Positions 1 through 9,625 are shown, counted from the stretch's first letter. The stretch is 16,276 nucleotides of DNA from Euperipatoides rowelli (GCA_003024985.2 PXIH01S0000229.1), one strand, 5' to 3'. The notes: generated from the letters alone by a model not told the origin. Numbers and translations are program-made.

Positions 1-589
1 ATCAGGAATTTTTTTTTCCTTCTCAGTTAATAATCTTTAATAAATATTGACTCTGCACGCAGGCATAGATGTCTAGTGCTTGTACAGGGATAAATGTTCA
101 TCTATGCTTAGCGACAATCTCAATATTTAAAAAAAAACAAAAAAAAACAATTATTTTTGTTTGTAATAACATACATCACCAAAATAACAACCAAACATCA
201 TACATAAATGCACACATAATTTAATCAAAGAAAATATATTTATTTTTGAAAAGAAGATATAAAACATTTGAAATTAAGAAATAAAAACATGGTATAGCTT
301 TTTTTTTTAAAAAAAATAGATTTTTTTTTTCCCAGAGAAGGGAAGAGTATAAGGAATTTATGTAATGGAGAAGCTTGCTAATTAGACAACCTTGGATGGA
401 AATTCAAAGATAAAGGGAGTTTGCTATCTAGAGGCTGTGAAGTGAATTATATTATTTCTCTTGATAAGAATTATTTTCCAATGTTGTTACATATTATTCT
501 CTTTTTATGTATTTACTAATGTTTGTTTTATCTTTGCAGTGAAATGAATACTGTAATAGAAACGTTATGTAGATTTTGGATGGAGTCGT

Positions 590-1160
590 GTGACCTTCAG
601 TGAACGTCACATGACCCCATCATAAGGCTATGTAAAGCCCAGGCACTGGAATGGCATTGCATTTCAGCTCAGATCCCACTTCACGACTCATCGCCGCATT
701 TTCCGTCCACCAGATATTTATGGGATCTGAGCCCCGCCGTTTGAAGTCGGTCTTGGCTCTGGTTTTCATCCAGGAAACGCAAATGTAAGGAGGGACGGCC
801 ATAGAGCGCATAGCTGCCGTACCTTCCTCTTTGAATAGGAACCTTAATGTTAGGGACCGTAGTGCTTTAGTCAATCTTTCATATATGGAATGTAGTCCGC
901 TGCCTTTATGTACCGTCATCTCCAGATGCTTGGACTAGCAGCCTTTATCCTGTATTCTAAAGAATAAGATGAGCCAACCTTTTACTATTTTATTGTAATG
1001 AAAATCTGCTGTATAATATATTATTTCTACTAAATTGTGTGACGAGTGCATTTATTTCCTGCTGTACTGTCTCTAAGACCAACTTCCCGCCACTCCACCC
1101 ACACGTTCTCCTGTTACGGCAAAGTATTATGTACCAAGGCCGAATAGCCAAGAACTAACC
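590..1160. other. Unidentified GC-richer block with a 99-codon minus-strand ORF
   Basis: Base composition changes clearly from the surrounding AT-rich intron to roughly half G+C between about 590 and 960, and stays raised to about 1160. The minus strand is open for 99 codons (919 to 620). Its product contains a basic stretch (MKTRAKTDFKRRGSDP) but no domain I recognise. The plus strand is stopped in the frames I read. A poly(A)-signal-like AATAAA lies further on, near 1251. It could be a piece of an unrecognised repeat, a retroposed transcript fragment or a conserved non-coding element. I cannot assign a function. Confidence 0.3.
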
Positions 1161-1388
1161 TTTCTTACTGACAGTTGTAGCGGTTTCCATACAGGGACCC
1201 TTATAATATCATGTTATCTCAACATTTTTTATTGGTTTTAAGGTGTATTCAATAAATATCTTTTTAAAGAAAGAGCGTGCTTTATTCTGTTTGTTTATCC
1301 TTCTTAAATTTAATGTTATTTATAGTATTATTTAAAGAAATGTCAAGACCAGGTTCCTATTGCAATAAGGTTGAGTCATTAAAAAAAA

Positions 1389-1428
1389 TGAGAGTGGCAC
1401 TCAAATATTGACTTTCATGCTACTCTCA
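1389..1428. repeat. Inverted repeat, 11-bp stem and 18-nt loop
   Basis: TGAGAGTGGCA at 1389-1399 is the inverse of TGCTACTCTCA at 1418-1428, with one mismatch that would be a G-U pair in RNA. The stem would therefore be fully paired in a + strand transcript. It lies about 170 bases before the splice acceptor of the first visible exon. It may be chance or a relic of a mobile element. Confidence 0.4.
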
Positions 1429-1599
1429 AGTTTTAACCACTCAACATATACATACTGTAATTACTGTTATCTTTTAGTTTTATCAGTTTCAATATCTCTT
1501 AATAATTTCTGTTTATTGTCTAGATTATAATATCCTAATGACAAAGTTGTATTCACATACTGTAACTGTTATCTTTGTATGATGTATATTTTTTATTAG

Positions 1600-1675
1600 C
1601 ACCAGAAATCTTAATGAATGAAAAGTATGGAGAAGAGGTAGACATGTGGAGTATCGGCGTTATTTGCTATATTTT
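1600..1675 (+). CDS. CAMK4: CaMKIV-like kinase, exon covering subdomains VIII-IX
   Basis: This 76-base internal exon of a calcium/calmodulin-dependent serine/threonine kinase encodes 24 full codons between two split codons. It reads PEILMNEKYGEEVDMW followed by SIGVICYI. This is the end of the activation segment (the APE motif, whose Ala codon is split across the upstream intron) and subdomain IX, with the D-x-W-S-x-G motif that structures the C-lobe. The acceptor is TTTTTTATTAG and the donor is GTAAGTTA. The exon begins after one base of a codon and ends with two bases (TT) of a Leu codon that the next exon completes with A. In this family CaMKIV is switched on by Ca2+/calmodulin and CaMKK phosphorylation and acts largely in the nucleus on CREB. 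The CaMKIV assignment rests mainly on the two downstream exons. Confidence 0.93.
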
Positions 1676-2183
1676 GTAAGTTATTTTCATCTAAGAAATT
1701 TATTTTGTTTTACTTTTTTCATTTTAGTATAACTTTAATTTGATTTGAAATTTTGTTTTTCAATTTAATGTGGCTATTTATTCATTTCAACTTCTAATAC
1801 AAAATCTACCACTACCGTCTAGCTGCCTTCAATTTTTCAGCTGCACTTTGCCGTTCAACCTATCATAAACATCAGCGTACAAAAAAAAAAAAAAAAACTA
1901 AAAAATACATAAATAAATAAATGAATCTTTTATCTGTGCTATCAAGTTTAGTTAAAAAAATTTTTTTTTTTTTTTGAGAAATTCAGTGTCAAATCTTTTG
2001 TTTATTTAACAATTTAATTTAAAAGTAGTACCGGTATTACATCTAAATTAAAAAAATTTACTGGGTTAATTCTCGGCAGGGACTTAGAAATAAAAGATTT
2101 TCTTGACTAATCTATTGGTTAAATTAACTATTTTAGTGATGGCAATGCTACTGTAGACTACATAGTTTTTTTTTATTTTTTAT

Positions 2184-2376
2184 TTTCAAAAGGCATTTGA
2201 TATGGCCACACATGGAAGATTAATTATTAAGATGAAATATAAAGAAATTCAAGGTATATTAATTTGGATTCAAAATTGATTGAATGGCATAATACAGAAG
2301 TTGTTAATTATTGGGCAATTTTCTTCTTGGAAGAATGTATCTAGTTAAATATCAAAGGAGTCAGTTTAGGGGCCAT
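2184..2376 (+). pseudogene. LINE reverse-transcriptase fragment, CR1/Jockey-like
   Basis: One frame carries the recognisable middle of a non-LTR retrotransposon reverse transcriptase. It starts with QKAFDMATHGRL (the family pattern is KAFDxVxHxxLL), continues through KMKYKEIQG, WIQN, stop, LNG and FSSWKNV, and ends in a decayed version of the conserved S-G-x-P-Q-G-S-x-L-G-P block (ISKESV, stop, GP). There are three in-frame stops within about 65 codons, so it is a dead fragment. The Y-x-D-D catalytic motif is not present downstream. A small 5'-truncated or internally broken copy is likely. The clade assignment (CR1/L2/Jockey group) is inferred from motif spacing only. Confidence 0.72.
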
Positions 2377-2859
2377 TTTTTTTTTTCTAATAAGTTTTGA
2401 TCATTTGACATTGAGATTCCTATTTATGGCTCCCCTAAGATGGCCACTATCTCAGATGTAAAAAATCTCTAATTAGCAGTAATTTCAAAATATTGCATCT
2501 AAAGGTCAAATAGTTGAGTGTGATTTGCATGTATNAATGTTCAGAGATTTAATGGGTTTATCAGGGGTAAAACCTGTAAAAGTTAAATTTTTGAATAAGG
2601 AAGATATGCAAATTAAATACTGGGAAAATATCACGAGTTATTTACTTGAGCTGGCACATACAGTATAATTATGAAAAAATAATCCTAAACCTGTAAAATG
2701 ATTTGAAACCTATTTTTATTAGACCGAGGCCATGATCATTATTATTTAGGGACAAAGTGAGCCAGAAGTTAGATTAGAAGAGAGGGGGGGGGCGCAGAAA
2801 GGAAACACTCTCGACGATCAAAGCCAAAAGAAATATCCAAAATCGATCAATTGAGTAAA

Positions 2860-3900
2860 TTGCTTGGGCTACACCTTTGATTCCCGTCTTAAAGGTGGAT
2901 GATACCTTGAGAATTAGCACGGACTCTAAAATAACACTTAATAAGCATTTAGAAGAGTCCAAATACCTATTACCTAGGATTACAGAATTACAGTTGGGAG
3001 AATAATTCACAAAATTGAACTTAAGTGAAGCATAGAACCAGATATGTTGGATAAAAAATCACAGATTTTGACAACTTTGAGCACATATAAAAGCTTGACA
3101 AAGTAAACAGGTTACCATATTGGGTATCACAATCAGCAGCTTAATTCCAGAAGTTGTTAAACAGTTGTTGGTGGGGGTGGAGTAGTGAATTTTTTAGATG
3201 ACGTAGTAATAACGGGTTGGTATAAGGAGGACATTTGCAAAGATTGCACATAGTGCTGGCCAGGGTGGGGCTGAGATTAAGGAAGGAAAAGTTTTGAGTT
3301 TTTTAGTGATAGTATATTATATTGGGGCACATTATTGATAAGAAGGGTTTACATAAGGTTTTTGAAATGGTAAAGGCGATGTTAAAAGTGACCAGCCCGA
3401 ACAAAATGGAGGAATTGTGTTAATTTTTGGGTGCTGCAGTTATAAGTTTATACCAAACCTATCAACATTATTGATCCCATTTTATGAGCTTTTGAAGAAA
3501 GGTAGACCTTTTTAATGGACAAAGAGAAAAGGTTTTCAAAGCGGTGAAGGCAGCAATGTCATGTGACAATATTAGTGCATTATGATGCAAAATTGAGTGT
3601 TAAATTAGCATATGATGCATCTAAGAACTGTACCATCTAGCAGATGGTACTCAGAGACCAATTGCATAAGCTGCCAGGACTAAAGCTGAACACAACTTTT
3701 TGATGATAGAGAAAGAAGCCTTGGAATCTTTAGTTCAGTAAAACATTTCTACCAGTATCTTTAAGGCCATCAAAAAGGGAAGTTTCAATAATGGTGGACA
3801 GAAAGATTGCACCGCTGGGCATTATACTTATGATTTTAACATCAAGGGGATAGACGGGAAATGTTATTCCAGCCAGATTTTCTGTCTAAGTGTGTTAAGC
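2860..3900 (+). pseudogene. Gypsy reverse transcriptase-RNase H remnant
   Basis: Across three frames one can follow the RT sequence. It includes WATPLIPVLKVDD, STDSKITLNKHLE, LLPRITELQLGE, stop, then FTKLNLSEA. The catalytic block reads FLDDVVITG, with the Asp pair at 3197-3202. The LGH-I-D-K-GL region and LGAAV.. thumb region follow. RNase H is marked by VLVHYDAKLSVKLAYDAS near 3570-3620, and by KIAPLG where an intact copy would have the T-D-H-K-P-L motif. Polymerase catalytic residues survive, but at least a dozen stops and frame shifts separate the blocks. The RT connects with no gap to the integrase remnant downstream. Confidence 0.85.
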
Positions 3901-4139
3901 CCGATCCTGGTTGAGAAGAGGAAGATAATACAATAATTACCTACTTGCATTTTGTGGAAACTACCCTGAATAACCTTATAGACAGTAAATGAATAAGCTG
4001 GGAGACCTGAAGAAATTCGATTTTAAATATAGTCATGGAAATTGCTGGCACTGAAGGGTGGAAGATAATTTAAAATCTTATTTTAATAATAAAGAGCAAT
4101 TGACTCTTGAATAGAATGTTTGTATGTGGTATAAGGTTG

Positions 4140-5234
4140 TTGTACATTTGAAACTGCAGGAGAAACTTCATGCATCCCACCCAGGTGTATTCATGATGAA
4201 ATCTTCAGCCAGAGCTTTTATCTGGTGGCCTCATTTGGACAAGCAAATTAGACAGAAATAGTGTCTTGGTGCCAAGAGTCTACACCATGGCTAAGGATAC
4301 ACTGTAACTATCTGGATCCTCTGAATGGAAAATGTTGCTGTTGATTCTGGTGCCTTTTTGAAATGATCAGAGGATATGAAGTGGGTAAACAAGTGTCGAA
4401 AAGACCATAGAAATATTGAAAGAGCAATATGCAGGATTTGGTCTCCCTAATAAGGTGGTCACATACAATGGAACACAGTTCACCAGCCAGTGTTTTAAAT
4501 AGATTGTGACCAAAAGTGTGATTAAGTATGTATGCTCACCCCTGGCCCACCCATCCACTAATGGACAGGCAGAATTGGGGTAAAGATTTTTAAGAGCACA
4601 AAGTATAAAGCCTTTTTATACTAAGGAACAAGCACTTGCAGATGCTACTGGCATGGTTAATGTTGACTTAGAAAATACAGCACATGAAACGACCAACCAT
4701 TCACCAGCTCAGCTTATATTTGGAAGATCGTTGAAAGTAAGATTGAGTTTAATCAAACTGACTCTTGAAGTGACTGTAAGTGAAAATACAGCTAAACAAC
4801 AAGTAGTTAGCTATAAAGGGAAAATAAATAGTGAGATAGTGGAGGGACATAGAATGATCGTAAGAGATTATTTGAAGATCAACCCAAAGAGTTGGAAGAT
4901 TGAAAAAAAAAAACCCCTAGGGCTTAGAGTGTACCTTTGTAAACCAGAAGAAGGCAGGTTTTGGAAAATATGCCTGGACCAGATCTTGGAGAGTTCAGGG
5001 GTGCTTTTGAAACCAGGGAGATAACTTCCAGAAAAGGATTCACCAGAGGGGAGAATCAACTTATTGAAAGGACGGAATGGGAGGTGATAGAGGACCCACC
5101 AGCCAAAAATTCAATAAATATTATAAGGCCTGATGGGAGGACAGGGAATCGGCAAGCTAGTTGCGAGACCCAAAAGAAATACTAGACTGCCTAAATATTT
5201 TGATTTTCATTTACTGTTTAATAAATTTGGGTGA
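4140..5234 (+). pseudogene. Gypsy integrase and pol C-terminus remnant
   Basis: The zinc-binding region appears as LHASHPGVFMMKSSARAFIWWPHLDKQI. The first catalytic Asp is in VAVDSGAF (codon 4343-4345). The second, normally in D-N-G-T-Q-F, reads YNGTQFTSQCF, so it is Tyr (codon 4464-4466). The Glu is kept in NGQAEL near 4560-4580. From 4653 a 123-codon open frame holds the integrase C-terminal domain, including NHSPAQLIFGRSLKVRL, HRMIVRDYLK and RFWKICLDQIL. After a frame change the polyprotein ends in LVARPKRNTRLPKYFDF and a TGA at 5232-5234, two bases before the LTR. The missing second Asp alone would abolish integration. Confidence 0.87.
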
Positions 5235-5235
5235 G

Positions 5236-5452
5236 TGTAGTGTATTGAATTAATATGTAGAGAATAGAGAATAAACTGTCCAGGTTATTTGTGGGAGACT
5301 GCACGTGCTGAGGCTTTAACCACCAATCAGGCTGCAGAATGGATGCATTTAGTTGTTAGCTCGTACTTTATACTTTAGATATTGTATTTATGAATAAACC
5401 AGTTGAACTTGTTGGTGTATTATTTTGACTATGAATGTTTCAGTAAGAAACA
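5236..5452 (+). repeat. Probable 3' LTR of the Gypsy element
   Basis: The sequence starts TGTAGTGTATTG directly after the pol stop codon, as expected for an LTR beginning with TG. It contains an AATAAA polyadenylation signal at 5393-5398. A candidate CA end lies at 5451-5452 (AAGAAACA). No second LTR copy is visible in the window, so the right boundary is a guess and no target duplication can be verified. The polypurine tract is poor (AAATTTGGGTGAG). Confidence 0.5.
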
Positions 5453-5580
5453 TAACGATAATGATTCCCATAACTAAGAAGAGTAATAGTCTAAGATTGT
5501 AGAAACTTTATAACTATTAGTAGGCTATTATAACACATGCAGCTAGGATATTGTTTATTTTTTTTAAAGAAGAATAAGAA

Positions 5581-6730
5581 GTAAAATTGAAGATCTGTTT
5601 AGATGACCAATATGGGTTAAGAGCCAACAAAGGAACTAGACATGGAATCGGGTATTTGACACCATAGCGCACAAGAATTTAAAGGATCATCAGGCACTGT
5701 ACATTGGATTTGTGGATTTTGAGAAAACTTCTGACAGGGTTGATCATAGGAAACTGGTAAGTATATTGAAGTTAAGAATTGATGGAAAAAATTTAACAAA
5801 TACAAAAACCTGTGCAAAGGACAAACTGCAGCATTTGTGGTAAATAATACTTCCCTGATTGGTTTACCTAAACTGACAGTGAAGTGTGTGGTCTCTTTCA
5901 TTTTTCAACATATTTAGTGAAGAAACCATAGATGAAGCACTAAATGACATTGACAGGATATAAATAGGTGGAAAGAACTTCAATGGAACCAGGTATGCTG
6001 ATGGCATTACTATTCTTACGACAAACAAGGCAGAATTGGAAAGAGACATGCTAAAGATTAATATAATAGCACAATACAGAATGAAAATCAATATAACTAA
6101 AACACTGGTCATTGATAACAAAAAAAACCCCAAATGCAAGATTGAAATCGAAGGCTAAATAGAACAGGTGAAGGATTTTAGATATTTGGTCAGCTTGATA
6201 ACGGAAGATGGAAGAACAACTAAAGAAATATAAACGACGATAGAAATGGCAAGTTTGCATTTTGGAAATAAAAAGAACTTCTAAGAAGAGATGTTAAATT
6301 AACATTTAAAATTGAAGATGTTAAAATACTATATCAGTTTTCTTATATGGATGTGAAACTTGCAATTTAACCAAAAACTTGGAAAAGAAGATCAATGCTT
6401 TTGATATCTGTTCTGAAAGAATAATATTGAAAATAAACAAATGGACAGATTTGGTCAGAAATGAGAAAGTTTGGACAAAATTGGAAAGTAGTTATAGCTT
6501 TGTGGATGAAGTAAGAAGAGGAAACGGAAATATGCTGGACATGTCTTTAGAGAATCTGCATGGATTAGACTAGAAACAGCACATGAGGGGTGGGTAAAAA
6601 GGGAAAAAAGAGGAGGAAGATCAAGAAGATAATGGTGGGCTAACATCAGGCAATTATCTATTAAAAAGAAGACTCAAGGATAGAAATCTTTGGCGATCCA
6701 TGAACGTGATCCTCAACCTCAGAGAATGCA
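5581..6730 (+). pseudogene. RTE-like LINE reverse transcriptase remnant
   Basis: Recognisable blocks in order are QYGLRANKGTRHGIG, KDHQALYIGFVDFEKTSDRVDHRKLVSI (an intact family member would have FDFEKAFD), and NDIDR..VGGKNFNGTRYADGITILTTNKAELE. In that block the catalytic Y-A-D-D is Y-A-D-G (5994-6005). KCKIEIEG, FRYLVSLITEDGRTTKEI, LEKKINAFDICSERIILKI and FVDEVRRGNGNMLDM follow. The last part resembles the common C-terminal G-R-x-R-R-x-W region. A 64-codon open frame at 6379-6573 is one surviving piece. Frames change several times and stops are frequent, and the second catalytic Asp is lost, so the copy is inactive. Minus-strand ORFs over this region are shadows. Confidence 0.82.
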
Positions 6731-6734
6731 CCCA

Positions 6735-6781
6735 ATGATGATGATAATGTGAATTTGTGATTATTATTATTATATTATTAT
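6735..6781. repeat. Trinucleotide repeats at LINE 3' end
   Basis: ATGATGATGATAATG at 6735-6749 is followed by a TTA-type repeat (TTATTATTATTATATTATTA). The position right after the LINE C-terminal coding remnant identifies this as the element's tail rather than an independent microsatellite. The tract also marks the 3' boundary of the insertion. Confidence 0.7.
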
Positions 6782-7253
6782 TTTAATTTTTTTTGCCTGA
6801 TGATAAATGAGGTACTTATTTTTTCTATTCAAGTAATGAATTTATGTTGATGAATTAATTGAGTTATTTGCATATTTTGTTTTTGTATTGTTTATAAGCC
6901 GTAAAGTATTAATTGTCTTGACGGTGATCAGAATTGTATTGAGCAGTCTTATTGAATAATTAAAGCTTTTTACAGTTTTATTGCAAATACAGTAATAATG
7001 TTTAGTAATGTTCAACACAACTCATATTTTCACTTTGTAGTGCTGCCCCCTATAATGTGATCAAATTGAAAAATTACAGCTCTGTTCCAATGATATCACT
7101 TTCCTTGGATGTGTAGGCTGATATATTAAGAAAAGGTTGCTTAGAAGTCTTTTGAATAATTCAAGAGCTCAGTCCAGAAGTGGGATATTGGTGAGATGTG
7201 CATTTAACAGAGGGGTACAGAATTCTTCTTTCGTACCATCTACTAATAGTGCT

Positions 7254-7299
7254 ATAATATTGGAGATGCAAAACAAATAATATTGGAGATGCAAAACAA
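7254..7299. repeat. Perfect 23-bp tandem duplication
   Basis: A 23-base unit starting ATAATATTGGAGATGC is present twice in direct succession with no mismatch (7254-7276 and 7277-7299). It is in the intron about 200 bases before the second kinase exon. Perfect identity suggests a recent local duplication. Confidence 0.8.
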
Positions 7300-7494
7300 G
7301 ATTATTACAAGTCGATATTAAAAATAAACTTCTTATTATTTTGTATGCGTTCAAGCTTTAAATCATTTTGTTTAGTAATAGGATGTAAACAGATTTCAAT
7401 ATAGTAAGATATGTGGTATATTTTCTATTGGGCAAAGCTTTTATAAAGCATATTCTAGTCATTTTCTTAAATTTTTTTTCTGTTACTTTGGCAG

Positions 7495-7615
7495 ACTATG
7501 TGGTTTTGAACCATTCTATGATGAAAAAGGAGACCAGCACATGTTCAGGCGCATCATCAAGGGAGATTTTTCCTTTTTGTCACCTTGGTGGGATGATATT
7601 TCAGAAAATGCTAAG
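7495..7615 (+). CDS. CAMK4: CaMKIV-like kinase, exon covering subdomains IX-X
   Basis: This 121-base exon encodes 40 codons counting the Leu completed from the previous exon: LCGFEPFYDEKGDQHMF, then RRIIKGDFSFLSPWWDDI, then SENAK. G-F-E-P-F-Y-D, G-D-Q-x-M-F-R-R-I and S-P-W-W-D are features of CaMKIV; CaMKI has G-Y-P-P-F-Y and S-P-Y-W-D at these places. This makes the CaMKIV call fairly firm. The acceptor is TGTTACTTTGGCAG and the donor is AAG|GTTAGT. The exon ends at phase 0. A longer open reading frame in another frame over this exon (7413-7634) is a shadow. Confidence 0.95.
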
Positions 7616-8626
7616 GTTAGTTGGAAAATTTTAACCACTTTTACCAAGAAACAGAAGAAATTATTAGTTTAGACCTAAAAAATGCCGGGTACCAGGTACT
7701 GGGTACCAAATACTCGGTAAAAAAAGAGCTTTGCTAACCAGAACCGTGTTGATTTACTTCTAATGAAGATTTCCGCGACTTGTAAATTGCAACATGCTTA
7801 ATGTTTATTATTCATTAAATCCATGCTATTCAAAAGTATCCAAAGTAATAGTGAATATTGTTTAATTTTATTGATAGTTAATGTTATCTCTTACTAACTT
7901 ATTAAGTTATCAATTTTTAAGACTTTTATTTCCATCAATACACTAAAAATCGAGTGAAAACTTATATTTTTACTATTTTCTATTTTATTTTTTTCTATTA
8001 ATGNTATTAATACTAGCCTCATTTCCATACAATAAATAGCTTATGGGTTATTTTTAAAAACTTTAGCACTGACTCTAGAAGTAATGAAAAGTAATTCTCT
8101 AATATTGAAAATGAATAAAATAATTATTGCACTTTAATAAGTATTGAATTTGAACTTATTAAAACAAAAAAACTAACTTCACATTTCATTTTGTTGCTTT
8201 TTTAAATTTTTTTTTTTTTACGATATCATTTGTCATATAAAATTTAGATACAGTAGTATTACTGATAATGCATTTTAATATTTACATGAAATGTTTTTCA
8301 ATAATTCAGTTTATGTTTTAATAAAAGTAATTAAGTTTGTTTTTTAAAGTGATTTTGATAGTAAAAGTAAGGAGATTAGTATGAGTATATTTAATCCATT
8401 CTGATTGTTAGATAAAATGTTATTTTTTTAAGTATTGATTGATTCTTTTCTAAATAACTTTTTCTGACATCTTGGAGATACTATATACTTTGTAAATGAG
8501 TAGTTTGTAAGATGATAATAGTTATTTTTTTACTTTATTATAGTGTGGTATTATATAACCCTTTTTCCATTCCAAAGGGAACTGGCAACTAAGGATGTAA
8601 AAGTTAATAATTGTTACACCTAAAAA
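7616..8626 (+). other. CAMK4: First part of the second complete CaMKIV intron
   Basis: This AT-rich intron sequence begins with the donor GTTAGT. The only structure I see is a short degenerate tandem repeat at 7687-7720: a 14-base unit GGGTACCAGGTACT, then GGGTACCAAATACT, then a partial third copy. The rest up to the LTR element contains homopolymers and no coding signal. The complete intron runs 7616-11972 (4357 bp). Confidence 0.8.
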
Positions 8627-8631
8627 GAAAG

Positions 8632-8881
8632 TGTAATGTTCTTACTTTAATAAGCAAAAACACTAATTGCTTTTAAATGTCAGGTTTATTCTAAACGACT
8701 GAACATAATAGTGGTATGTCTCTTTAGACTACAGAACATGAAATGAGAAGGAAGCAATCGAACATTAGATTGAATGAATGCATATACAGTATGTGATACT
8801 GTACACTCATTTAAATACTAATATACTTGTGGTATATAAATTACATAATTAGCATTAATCCAATTAGTCCAATATACCACA
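8632..8881 (-). repeat. 3' LTR of the minus-strand element
   Basis: This 250-bp LTR is bounded by TG...CA in both orientations (TGTAATGTTC at the left edge, ATACCACA at the right edge). It is the downstream LTR in the element's orientation. It contains an imperfectly extended palindrome, ACAGTAT-GTG-ATACTGT, at 8786-8802. Compared with the other LTR it has an extra 9-base piece near 8860 and an extra 3 bases near 8830, and lacks 2 bases near 8700. Confidence 0.9.
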
Positions 8882-8896
8882 TTATCCCTTCCCCTT
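8882..8896 (-). other. Polypurine tract
   Basis: On the minus strand AAGGGGAAGGGATAA lies directly against the 3' LTR, the position where plus-strand DNA synthesis of an LTR element is primed. It also encodes the last residues (KGKG) and stop codon of the element's open frame, so the coding region runs right up to the LTR. Confidence 0.8.
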
Positions 8897-9625
8897 AAGG
8901 AAATAAATAATAATAATAATGACAGTTTTTTTGTGAGTTTGTTGGATGTAATCAGTTAATTTTTTTATTTTTTTTTTTAAACAAATTATATCAAGGTGGT
9001 TTATAAATATTTCTGCCGGTGCTGAACGTTGCAATCTTTTGCATTTCCTTTTAGGTTTGCAAGTATTGCCTTGATTCTGTTTATCATTTTCCTTTAAATT
9101 ACTTTTATTAAATGTCACCTGGTTATTTGTTGAGTTCTCTTCTGAAAGGATTTGAATTTTCTTTTCCAATATTTTAATGAGTTTTAATAAACAGTCATTT
9201 TTCTTTTTGGCAATGTCCTTGATTTCTTTTCTTTTAAAAGGTTCGCCGTAGGTAGTACTTGTGTCTATCAGGGAGCCTGTGCTAATTTTTATCCCCAATT
9301 GTTGACACCACACTCGTCCTAACAGCGGTCTATTGTCTTGGTTTATTATTATAAGATTTAAATACTTTGCGCTATGGCTATTACATTCCGCATTTATAAC
9401 ACAATAGCCTATTGGTTTGATCTTTTGGCCAAAAGCTTTTAATATGATACTCGTTTTCTTTAATTTTTTTTCTAGGCCAAATTTTTTTGAAGATTTGAAT
9501 AGGCATAACTGAGATCGGTGCGCCGGTACTAGTTTAAAAATAATTGAGCTTTTATCTACGAGTACATCGATAAAGATTTGTTGAGTCTCGTTCCGATTAT
9601 CGTAATGTTTTGCAGGACACCTCGA
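8882..9625 (-). pseudogene. Gypsy protease region with Lys-rich tail
   Basis: One minus-strand frame is open from about 9625 to the stop at 8882. It begins PAKHYDNRNETQQIFIDVLV, the start of a retropepsin-like domain, and includes the LLGRVWCQQLGI block seen at the end of Gypsy proteases (near 9300-9330). The active-site Thr-Gly-Ala segment lies in another frame for about 15 codons, because one base is lost just before it and the frame is regained in an A-run downstream. The Asp codon is therefore destroyed. After the protease, where RT would follow, a Lys/Asn-rich, probably helical tail of about 130 residues runs to the PPT. It resembles no catalytic domain and may be the far C-terminus of a pol left after internal deletion. 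Confidence 0.72.

Larger units (their letters stand above)
1..1599 (+). other. CAMK4: Intron upstream of the first visible CaMKIV exon (3' part)
   Basis: This stretch precedes a splice acceptor (TTTTTTATTAG, AG at 1598-1599). It contains no sequence encoding the preceding kinase segment (DFG to the TPGY region), so the upstream exon lies outside the window. It is AT-rich with A and T homopolymers at 131-150, 301-330 and 1380-1388. The exceptions are a GC-richer block near 590-1160 and a hairpin at 1389-1428, listed separately. A 9-bp perfect inverted repeat (GCATAGATG at 63-71, CATCTATGC at 99-107) is also present, with no known meaning. No coding exon is supported here. Confidence 0.75.
2860..5452 (+). 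mobile_element. Degenerate Ty3/Gypsy LTR retrotransposon (pol and 3' LTR)
   Basis: An old Gypsy-type element lies in the sense orientation of the host gene. Its order is reverse transcriptase, RNase H, integrase, polyprotein C-terminus, 3' LTR. Gag, protease and the 5' LTR are not recognisable in the 500 bases upstream, where the LINE scrap ends at about 2376. The 5' part may therefore be lost or too decayed to see. Many stops and frame changes show that it is inactive. The RT part is more eroded than the integrase C-terminal part, which keeps a 123-codon open frame. Confidence 0.88.
5581..6781 (+). mobile_element. Truncated RTE-like LINE with trinucleotide 3' tail
   Basis: This is the 3' half of a non-LTR retrotransposon in the host-gene sense direction: RT palm, thumb and C-terminal region, then a short 3' end running into ATG and then TTA trinucleotide repeats. 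The endonuclease domain is absent, as expected of a copy truncated at its 5' end during target-primed reverse transcription. RTE-type and related LINEs typically end in short simple repeats rather than a long poly(A), which fits. The RTE assignment is inferred from the C-terminal motifs and the tail and is less certain than the LINE call itself. Confidence 0.8.
1676..7494 (+). other. CAMK4: CaMKIV intron (5819 bp) with three retroelement remnants
   Basis: The intron is bounded by GTAAG at 1676 and GGCAG ending at 7494, and joins codons TT|A (Leu). The span 1676-2183 is AT-rich intron with nothing recognisable except a 17-A run at 1881-1897, possibly the tail of a small retroposed insertion. 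Then come a LINE RT scrap, a Gypsy pol with LTR, and an RTE-like LINE, all listed separately. The spans 2377-2859 and 5453-5580 hold no recognisable coding signal. The span 6782-7494 is AT-rich and carries only a short tandem duplication. All three element remnants lie in the same orientation as the host gene. Confidence 0.85.

Noticed and set aside
590-960. tRNA, 5S rRNA or tRNA-derived SINE in the GC-richer block
   Set aside because: No A/B box pair or cloverleaf could be found by eye on either strand.
2774-3010. 78-codon minus-strand ORF
   Set aside because: It lies antisense to a recognisable Gypsy RT segment on the + strand and has no domain of its own.
5617-6260. Three overlapping hydrophobic minus-strand ORFs
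   Set aside because: They are antisense shadows of the LINE reverse transcriptase; the apparent membrane segments come from A-rich sense codons.
7254-7299. CRISPR-like or satellite array
   Set aside because: There are only two copies with no spacers; it is a simple tandem duplication in an animal intron.
7413-7634. 73-codon + strand ORF
   Set aside because: It covers the second kinase exon in the wrong frame and crosses both splice sites.
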